NCBI RefSeq assembly: GCF_001884185.1
Contig: NZ_MAOE01000054.1
Location: 1-64,000, forward strand
Source: Bacillus albus
GTDB lineage: Bacteria > Bacillota > Bacilli > Bacillales > Bacillaceae_G
Length of the DNA stretch: 64,000 nt
Direction: 5' to 3'
The position numbers and the translations under genes were made by a program. Shown here piece after piece: positions 58,882-64,000 of this stretch; positions within the stretch are counted from its first letter, which is position 1, and each line of letters opens with the position of its first letter. The notes below the pieces were generated by a model. That model saw only the letters and a list, made by a program, of their open reading frames with translations. It ran no database searches and had not been told where the DNA came from.

Positions 58882-58912
58882 TGATAACTAAAAGTTTATG
58901 TAAGCGTCAACA
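58882..58912 (-). promoter_or_regulatory. nhaC promoter with overlapping cre site
   Basis: On the minus strand TTGACG (58910-58905), 17-bp spacer, TTATCA (58887-58882). TGTAAGCGTCAACA (58899-58912) matches the CcpA consensus at 13 of 14 positions and covers the -35. It is also palindromic at its ends (TTATGT / ACATAA). Confidence 0.7.
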
Positions 58913-59003
58913 TAAAAAACAGAAAATAAGGAATGTTCTAGTTGTTTGTTTAGTTTGTAATATAGTTGAGGAGTAAGCTTTTTAAGTATTTAAAAATAAA
59001 CAA

Positions 59004-59032
59004 TTGACTTTTTTCTTAAAATTCAATATGTT
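59004..59032 (+). promoter_or_regulatory. Promoter of the M20 gene
   Basis: TTGACT (59004-59009), 17-bp spacer, TATGTT (59027-59032). Confidence 0.65.
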
Positions 59033-59103
59033 CATAAAAACATCTGTTTTTCATAAGTATAATTAACCCGAATCGTTTGTAATGTGGGAAGGAGACTGGA
59101 ACG

Positions 59104-60219
59104 TTGAAAACATTAGAACTACAAGAGCGTTTAACTGAAATTTTTCAGCATTTACATGAAAACCCTGAAGTGAGTTGGAAAGAATATGAAACGACAGCGT
59201 ATATTACTGACTTTTTAAAAGAAGAAGGAATTTCATATAGAACATTTGATGATTGTCCAGGTGTAATTGCTGAGATTGGAGGCGGTAATCCCGTTATTGC
59301 GATTCGTGCTGATATGGATGCACTTTGGCAAGAAGTAGATGGAGAATTTAAAGCGAACCATTCATGTGGTCATGATGCTCATATGACTATTGTAATGGGG
59401 CTGATTTTACAATTGAAAAATATGAGATGGAAAAGTGGTACGGTTAGATTTATTTTTCAGCCAGCAGAAGAGAAGGGTAATGGTGCTTTGAAGATGGTGG
59501 AGAAAGGTGCTGTAGATGATGCTGATTTCTTATTTGGTGTCCATCTAAGACCGATTGAAGAACTATCTTTGAAACAAGCAGCCTCATCTATTCGCCATGG
59601 AGCAGCAGGATTTTTAGAGGGTACGATTCACGGAGAAGATGCACATGGAGCACGCCCACATCAAGGGATAAATGCGATTGATGTCATTTCCATGATTAAT
59701 ATCGGTTTGAAAAATATTTGGCTGCCACCGCAAAGTTCTTATTCAGTAAAAATGACGAGATGCCAAGCTGGTGGTGATAATTTAAATATTATTCCGGGAA
59801 ATGGTCATTTCAGTTTAGATGTAAGAGCAGAGAGTAATATACTATTAGAAGAATTAAAGAAAAAGATTGAGCATGTAATAGAATCAGCTGCATCGATGGG
59901 GTCGAAAACTTCATACGAATGGATGGATCTTGCACCAGGAGCAGAGGTTTCCGAAGAAGCAGAGCGCTTTATGCGTAAAGGTATTCTCGAAGTGTATGGG
60001 GAAGAGAGATGCACAGGGCCTCTCTATACGACAGGAAGCGATGATTTCCATTACTATACAGTGAAAAGACCACATTTAAAAGCTGTCATGCTTGGACTAG
60101 GAGCAGATCTACAACCTGGATTACACCATCCGTATATGAGGTTTGATCATAGTTGTATTATGGATGGGGTAGAAATATTGAAACAAACTGTATTGAAAGT
60201 GTTAGAAAACAGGAGCTAG
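59104..60219 (+). CDS. M20 family metallopeptidase / N-acyl amino acid amidohydrolase
   Basis: The 371-residue zinc hydrolase of the M20D type (hippurate and N-acyl amino acid hydrolases) has IRADMDALW (about 67-75), the metal Cys88/His90 in HSCGHDAHM, catalytic Glu-Glu near 122-123 in PAEEKGNG and GSDDFHYY near the C terminus. Start is TTG 59104, 9 nt after GGAAGGAG; the next Met is well inside the domain. It is divergent from nhaC and could deacylate the products of the nearby racemase. Confidence 0.88.
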   Translation: MKTLELQERLTEIFQHLHENPEVSWKEYETTAYITDFLKEEGISYRTFDDCPGVIAEIGGGNPVIAIRADMDALWQEVDGEFKANHSCGHDAHMTIVMGLILQLKNMRWKSGTVRFIFQPAEEKGNGALKMVEKGAVDDADFLFGVHLRPIEELSLKQAASSIRHGAAGFLEGTIHGEDAHGARPHQGINAIDVISMINIGLKNIWLPPQSSYSVKMTRCQAGGDNLNIIPGNGHFSLDVRAESNILLEELKKKIEHVIESAASMGSKTSYEWMDLAPGAEVSEEAERFMRKGILEVYGEERCTGPLYTTGSDDFHYYTVKRPHLKAVMLGLGADLQPGLHHPYMRFDHSCIMDGVEILKQTVLKVLENRS

Positions 60220-60236
60220 AGAGCTCCTATTTTTTT
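60211..60236 (+). terminator. Terminator overlapping the M20 stop
   Basis: AGGAGCT / AGCTCCT with a 4-nt loop and T7. Confidence 0.9.
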
Positions 60237-60244
60237 GTCGTGAA

Positions 60245-60330
60245 TTGTCGGCAAATCGATATATTTGAAAAATCGTTGATATATTTTGAGTTATGATAGA
60301 TATATTGAGAAAATCGTTAATATAATTTCA
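60245..60330. repeat. 20-bp-period tandem repeat, copy B
   Basis: TTGTCGGCAAATCGATATAT opens the copy, as TTGTCGGTAAGTCGATATAT does at 54054. GATATAT units start at 60258, 60278 and 60299, with a degenerate AATATAA at 60319. AAAATCGTT and GAGTT alternate between them as in copy A. Confidence 0.8.
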
Positions 60331-60412
60331 CGTACCTATTAATTTGATGAAAAATGAGCCTCCAGTACATGGTGTATAATAATAAGTACCATTTTTTAAT
60401 AGGAGAAAACGA

Positions 60413-61021
60413 ATGAATGAACAATATTACGATGCAGTTTTACATATAAAAACAGTCGGTGAGCAAAAAGGGTTTAACAAGTCTATGCATTATCACCGTT
60501 ATGAACCGACGCCGTATAGCGGATTAGATGAGTTATTGAATCAATATGAAATACGAAGTAGCGATCGAATTGTAGACTTTGGGTGCGGAAAAGGGCGATT
60601 AAACTTTTATATGCATCATAAATGTGGTGCTTCAGCAGTTGGAATTGAAATGAATGAAGAGTTTTATAAAGACGCGATGGATAATCGAGATCGTTATGCA
60701 CGAAAGGCACGAAACAGTAAGGGGAAAATTCAATTCCAGTGTTGCTTAGCGCAGGAATATGAGATTGATCCACATGATAATAGGTTTTATTTCTTTAATC
60801 CGTTTTCTGTACAAGTGTTTATGAATGTAGTAAATAACATTTTGGTTTCAGTAGAAGAAATGGGGAGAGAAGTGGATATTATTTTATATTATCCTTCTGA
60901 GGACTATATTTTCTTCTTAGAAAATCAGACTGCGTTTGAGCTGAAGAAAGAAGTTAGATTGCCAGGTGCTTATGAGAAGAATGGGGATGAGAGGTTTTTA
61001 GTTTATACATTAAGATTATAA
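60413..61021 (+). CDS. SAM-dependent methyltransferase
   Basis: The 202-residue class I methyltransferase has motif I VDFGCGKGRLNFYM (about 56-69), followed by AVGIEMNEEFYKDA as the acidic end of strand 2. FFNPFSVQVFM stands where the NPPY/DPP-type motif IV would be. Substrate cannot be predicted. AGGAGA precedes ATG 60413. Confidence 0.8.
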   Translation: MNEQYYDAVLHIKTVGEQKGFNKSMHYHRYEPTPYSGLDELLNQYEIRSSDRIVDFGCGKGRLNFYMHHKCGASAVGIEMNEEFYKDAMDNRDRYARKARNSKGKIQFQCCLAQEYEIDPHDNRFYFFNPFSVQVFMNVVNNILVSVEEMGREVDIILYYPSEDYIFFLENQTAFELKKEVRLPGAYEKNGDERFLVYTLRL

Positions 61022-61053
61022 AAAAGCAGGTGCCGAGGCACCTGCTTTTTTTT
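61020..61053. terminator. Bidirectional terminator, methyltransferase / ahpF
   Basis: AAAAAGCAGGTGCC / GGCACCTGCTTTTT, 14-bp perfect stem with a 2-nt (GA) loop, serving convergent genes. Confidence 0.94.
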
Positions 61054-61069
61054 ACTCACGTCTATATAA

Positions 61070-62596
61070 TTAGTTACGGATTAAGTAATCAAATGCACCT
61101 AAAGCTGCGTTTGCACCTGAACCCATAGAGATGATGATTTGTTTGTACGGATTATTTGTACAGTCACCTGCAGCAAACACTCCTGGTACGTTTGTAGCGC
61201 CGTGCTTGTCTGTTACGATTTCACCGCGAGCGCGTTCAACTGTTTCGCCTAACCAGTCTGTGTTTGGAACAAGACCGATTTGTACGAATACACCTTGTAA
61301 TTCAACGTGATGAACTTCTTCAGTTTCACGATCGATGTAAGAAATACCGTTTACTTTGTCAGTACCAGTGATTTCTTTTGTTTGAACGTTTTTCAGAACA
61401 GTTACGTTTGGTAAGCTGTTAAGACGCTCTTGTAATACAGCATCAGCTTTTAATTCTGGCATGAATTCAAGAACAGTTACGTGCTTAACAATACCTGCTA
61501 AGTCGATTGCTGCTTCAATACCAGAGTTACCGCCGCCGATAACTGCTACGTCTTTTCCAGTGAATAATGGACCGTCACAGTGTGGGCAGTATGCTACACC
61601 TTTATTTTTGAACTCAGCTTCACCTGGTACGCCAACGTTACGCCAGCGAGCACCTGTAGAAACGATTACGCTCTTACTTTTCAGAATAGCGCCGTTTTCA
61701 AGTTCCACTTCAATAAGTTCTTTCTTCTCTAAACGTTTTGCACGTTGTAGATTCATTACATCGATGTCGTATTCTTTAACGTGCTCTTCAAGGCTTGCTA
61801 CTAGCTTAGGACCTTCAGTGCGTTTTACGCTGATGAAGTTCTCAATGCCCATAGTATCCATTACTTGACCACCGAAGCGCTCAGCAACGATACCAGTGCG
61901 GATGCCTTTACGTGCTGCATAAATCGCTGCACTTGCACCAGCAGGACCGCCACCAACAACAAGAACATCGTATGGATCTTTATCAGAAAGCTCTGATGCA
62001 TCTGGACCGTTACCCATTTTAGCTAAAATTTCTTCAAGAGTCATACGACCGCTTCCGAAAGATTCGCCGTTTAGGAAAACTGTTGGTACTGCCATGATGT
62101 CTTTGCTTTCTACTTCCTCTTTGAATGCAGCGCCATCAATCATAGTATGTGTAATACCAGAGTTTAGAACGCTCATTACGTTAAGAGCTTGTACAACATC
62201 AGGACAGTTATGACAACTTAGGCTGATATAAGATTCAAAATGATATTCGCCTTGAATGTTTTTAATTTGATCGATTAATTTTTGTTCAACTTTTGGAGCG
62301 CGTCCACTTACTTGTAGTAAAGCTAACACTAATGAAGTGAATTCGTGTCCTAATGGAATACCAGCGAATACAACACCAGTGTCTTCACCAGGGCGATTTA
62401 CGCTAAAGCTTGGTGTTCTCTCTAATTCAACTTTTTCTACTGTAATCTTAGATGACATAGTAGCTAATTCGTCTACTAGAGCTAACATATCTTTAGATAC
62501 GTCATCGTCTCCTGCGCTTACTTTAAGTAAAATGTCATTCTCCATTAACTGAAGATATTGGGATAGTTGTGTTTTTATATCTGCATCTAGTATCAT
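61070..62596 (-). CDS. ahpF: Alkyl hydroperoxide reductase subunit F
   Basis: This 508-residue flavoprotein passes electrons from NADH to AhpC. The tandem thioredoxin-fold N-terminal domain has Cys128/Cys131 (CHNC). FAD motif [10 protein letters not shown] is at 215-224. The thioredoxin-reductase-like redox pair is Cys337/Cys340 (CPHC), and the NADH loop GGGNSG follows near 354-359. GGAG lies before ATG 62596. It is 14 nt downstream of ahpC in the same operon. Confidence 0.96.
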   Translation of the reverse strand: MILDADIKTQLSQYLQLMENDILLKVSAGDDDVSKDMLALVDELATMSSKITVEKVELERTPSFSVNRPGEDTGVVFAGIPLGHEFTSLVLALLQVSGRAPKVEQKLIDQIKNIQGEYHFESYISLSCHNCPDVVQALNVMSVLNSGITHTMIDGAAFKEEVESKDIMAVPTVFLNGESFGSGRMTLEEILAKMGNGPDASELSDKDPYDVLVVGGGPAGASAAIYAARKGIRTGIVAERFGGQVMDTMGIENFISVKRTEGPKLVASLEEHVKEYDIDVMNLQRAKRLEKKELIEVELENGAILKSKSVIVSTGARWRNVGVPGEAEFKNKGVAYCPHCDGPLFTGKDVAVIGGGNSGIEAAIDLAGIVKHVTVLEFMPELKADAVLQERLNSLPNVTVLKNVQTKEITGTDKVNGISYIDRETEEVHHVELQGVFVQIGLVPNTDWLGETVERARGEIVTDKHGATNVPGVFAAGDCTNNPYKQIIISMGSGANAALGAFDYLIRN

Positions 62597-62610
62597 TTTG
62601 ATCGAACTCC

Positions 62611-63174
62611 TTAGATTTTGCCTACAAGGTCAAGGCTTGGTTTAAGTGTTGCAGAACCCTCTTGCCATTTAGCTGGGCAAACTTCACCTGGGTTGTTACG
62701 TACGTATTGAGCTGCTTTAATTTTGTTAACAAGAATACTTGCGTCACGGCCGATGCCGTCAGCATTGATTTCCATAGATTGGATAACGCCGTCTGGATCG
62801 ATGATGAATGTACCACGAGCAGCAAGACCTTCTTCTTCCATTAAAACATTGAAGTTTGTAGTGATTGTGCGAGTTGGGTCACCAATCATGATGTACTCGA
62901 TTTTGCCGATAGTTTCTGAGCTATCATGCCATGCTTTGTGAGTGAAGTGAGTGTCTGTAGATACAGAGTATACTTCAACGCCTAACTCTTTAAGAGTTGC
63001 GTATTGGTTTTGTAAGTCTTCAAGTTCAGTTGGGCAAACGAATGTGAAGTCAGCTGGGTAGAAACAAACTACACTCCATTTTCCTTTTAAACTTTCGTCA
63101 GTAACTTGGATAAATTCTCCATTATGGTAAGCATTAGCTTTAAACGGTTTTACTTCTGTGCCGATTAATAACAT
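62611..63174 (-). CDS. ahpC: Alkyl hydroperoxide reductase subunit C (peroxiredoxin)
   Basis: The 187-residue typical 2-Cys peroxiredoxin reduces hydrogen peroxide and organic peroxides. Peroxidatic Cys47 lies in FTFVCPTEL and resolving Cys166 in [14 protein letters not shown] lies before ATG 63174. First gene of ahpCF, behind a PerR-like operator. Confidence 0.97.
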   Translation of the reverse strand: MLLIGTEVKPFKANAYHNGEFIQVTDESLKGKWSVVCFYPADFTFVCPTELEDLQNQYATLKELGVEVYSVSTDTHFTHKAWHDSSETIGKIEYIMIGDPTRTITTNFNVLMEEEGLAARGTFIIDPDGVIQSMEINADGIGRDASILVNKIKAAQYVRNNPGEVCPAKWQEGSATLKPSLDLVGKI

Positions 63175-63247
63175 ATTAAAATTCCTCCTAAATGTTGGTT
63201 TTGAGCATCAAAAAATAGTGTGCTCATAAAATATATTTTTTAATTAA

Positions 63248-63302
63248 CTATAATAATTCTAATTCGATATTAATTATCATATAGAAGTGGTTATTTTGTC
63301 AA
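63248..63302 (-). promoter_or_regulatory. ahpCF promoter and PerR box
   Basis: On the minus strand TTGACA (63302-63297), 17-bp spacer, TGATAA (63279-63274). CTATAATAATTCTAA (63248-63262) matches the PerR consensus TTATAATNATTATAA at 13 of 15 positions just downstream of the predicted start. Confidence 0.75.
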
Positions 63303-63572
63303 GAGAATAAACGAACTTTATATCAATTTAATTAATATTTATTCTCAATTAAGATTGTTAGGGAATGAAAAGGTAGTTTTTATGTAATAGATTTTCAATG
63401 AGTATGTAAAAGAGTAGTGCGTATGTTAGAGACATGTTGTAAGTATAAATTGATAGGAAGGGAATAATTCTTAGAAGTTGTGGATTTGAAAAGGGATTGC
63501 TTATTTCTATTTTACAAAGAATTGTGTGATAAATAAAATAAAATGTATCGGAATCTTTGTGAACAATTATTG
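63303..63572. other. AT-rich intergenic stretch
   Basis: A 93-codon frame is open on the minus strand (63358-63639), but it lacks a ribosome site, is rich in F, I, Y and L by AT bias, and crosses a strong inverted repeat. I do not call it. Nothing else seen. Confidence 0.5.
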
Positions 63573-63609
63573 TCATCTCAAATATAATTAGGAAGTATAT
63601 TTGAGATGA
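63573..63609. other. 14-bp perfect inverted repeat upstream of the mtnK promoter
   Basis: TCATCTCAAATATA (63573-63586) / TATATTTGAGATGA (63596-63609) with a 9-nt loop, ending 10 bp before the -35. It may be an operator or a weak terminator. Confidence 0.6.
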
Positions 63610-63619
63610 TATAGAAGCA

Positions 63620-63647
63620 TTGACTCGAGGGGCTAACAAGATATAAT
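63620..63647 (+). promoter_or_regulatory. Promoter of mtnK
   Basis: TTGACT (63620-63625), 16-bp spacer, TATAAT (63642-63647). A second TATAAT at 63682-63687 lacks a -35. The leader would be about 110 nt. Confidence 0.7.
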
Positions 63648-63729
63648 AAAACCTAGATATACATTTTAAGAAAGAAGAACATATAATATAGGATGAAAAA
63701 ATTTTACCCTATTATTTTTTATAGCTTTT

Positions 63730-63743
63730 AGAAAACGCTTACA
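63730..63743 (+). promoter_or_regulatory. Candidate cre site before mtnK
   Basis: AGAAAACGCTTACA matches TGWAARCGYTWNCW at 13 of 14 positions, 20 bp before the start codon and downstream of the promoter, a roadblock position for CcpA. Confidence 0.6.
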
Positions 63744-63763
63744 ATTAGTGTGGAGGGGAAACC

Positions 63764-64000
63764 ATGTCTAAGTTCACAAAGTATTTTTTAATGGAAGCTA
63801 ACGATGTGATTGTATATGTGAAAGAGAAATTATGTAAGTTCGAGGATGCAAAGGGGGTACAGTGTAAAGAAATAGGCGATGGTAATTTAAATTATGTATT
63901 CCGCGTTTGGGATGAACAGAAGAATATTTCTGTCATTGTAAAGCAAGCTGGGGATACAGCGCGTATTTCAGATGAGTTTAAGTTGTCGACGAATCGTATT
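63764..64000 (+). CDS. mtnK: Methylthioribose kinase, N-terminal part (cut by window edge)
   Basis: The first 79 residues show [16 protein letters not shown], the glycine-rich ATP loop characteristic of MtnK, followed by VIVKQAGD with the ATP-binding lysine. MtnK phosphorylates 5-methylthioribose in methionine salvage. GGAGGGG precedes ATG 63764. Unlike the B. subtilis mtnKA leader, I see no S-box upstream; a cre-like site is present instead. Confidence 0.88.
   Translation, partial: MSKFTKYFLMEANDVIVYVKEKLCKFEDAKGVQCKEIGDGNLNYVFRVWDEQKNISVIVKQAGDTARISDEFKLSTNRI

Noticed and set aside
63358-63639. 93-codon reverse-strand frame upstream of ahpC
   Set aside because: It has AT-bias hydrophobic composition, no ribosome site, and overlaps a 14-bp inverted repeat and the mtnK -35.

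Overview
This is a 64-kb piece of a low-GC Firmicute chromosome, almost certainly from the Bacillus cereus group (cereus/thuringiensis/anthracis). The gene order purEKBCSQLFMNHD, pcrB-pcrA-ligA-camS and gatCAB-dgkB-rlmCD, the dispersed intergenic repeats, and a gab cluster with a sigma-54 promoter all fit that group. The species was not determined. The window opens in the 3' half of a 5S rRNA gene, so an rRNA operon lies just upstream. It ends inside mtnK.

Layout: (1) 1-13.8 kb holds the complete 12-gene purine operon behind PurR-type boxes and a guanine-class purine riboswitch, with hairpins or a mobile-looking repeat in the three largest internal gaps. (2) 13.8-15.5 kb, reverse strand: an SPFH membrane protein plus a 54-residue ribbon-helix-helix protein behind a 30-bp palindrome, and a DUF2892 protein. 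(3) 15.7-24.5 kb: pcrB, pcrA, ligA, camS, a TauE/SafE-type permease, and rocA (P5C dehydrogenase). (4) 24.6-28.8 kb: a 49-residue small protein, an isochorismatase-like hydrolase, and the SAM-riboswitch-controlled methionine importer metNIQ. (5) 28.8-31.9 kb: a structured repeat, a HXXEE membrane protein, and an ArsA-like ATPase/MarR pair that share an operator motif. (6) 32-36.6 kb: gatCAB and dgkB, separated by a 25-bp perfect inverted repeat and a coupled leader ORF. (7) 36.7-42.3 kb: HAD phosphatase, gabT (sigma-54 promoter), a sigma-54 activator, gabD, and an SMR transporter. (8) 42.3-50.1 kb: M29 aminopeptidase, polysaccharide deacetylase lipoprotein, a frameshifted lipoprotein gene, a nucleoside transporter under a second guanine-class riboswitch, rlmCD, and a dihydrouridine synthase. 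(9) 50.2-54.1 kb: cytosolic sensor kinase, DUF1456 protein, YgjP-type zinc protein. (10) 54.2-60.2 kb: a likely N-acyl amino acid racemization/deacylation locus (GNAT, enolase-superfamily racemase, novel regulator, NhaC antiporter, M20 deacylase). (11) 60.2-64 kb: methyltransferase, ahpC-ahpF with a PerR-like box, and the start of mtnK with a cre-like site.

How it works together: most of the window is core metabolism. Guanine riboswitches tie purine synthesis (purE leader) and nucleoside uptake (nupC leader) to the same signal. The SAM riboswitch controls methionine import, and mtnK belongs to methionine salvage. Candidate cre sites precede rocA, nhaC and mtnK, which suggests CcpA control of amino acid use. 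The GABA genes appear to be driven by SigL with a dedicated activator encoded between them.

I see no phage, transposase, CRISPR array or defence island. The least ordinary parts are the amino acid racemization locus with its unfamiliar regulator, a 20-bp-period repeat present at two places flanking that locus, the MarR/ArsA operator pair, the SPFH/RHH operon, and several strong unexplained inverted repeats.
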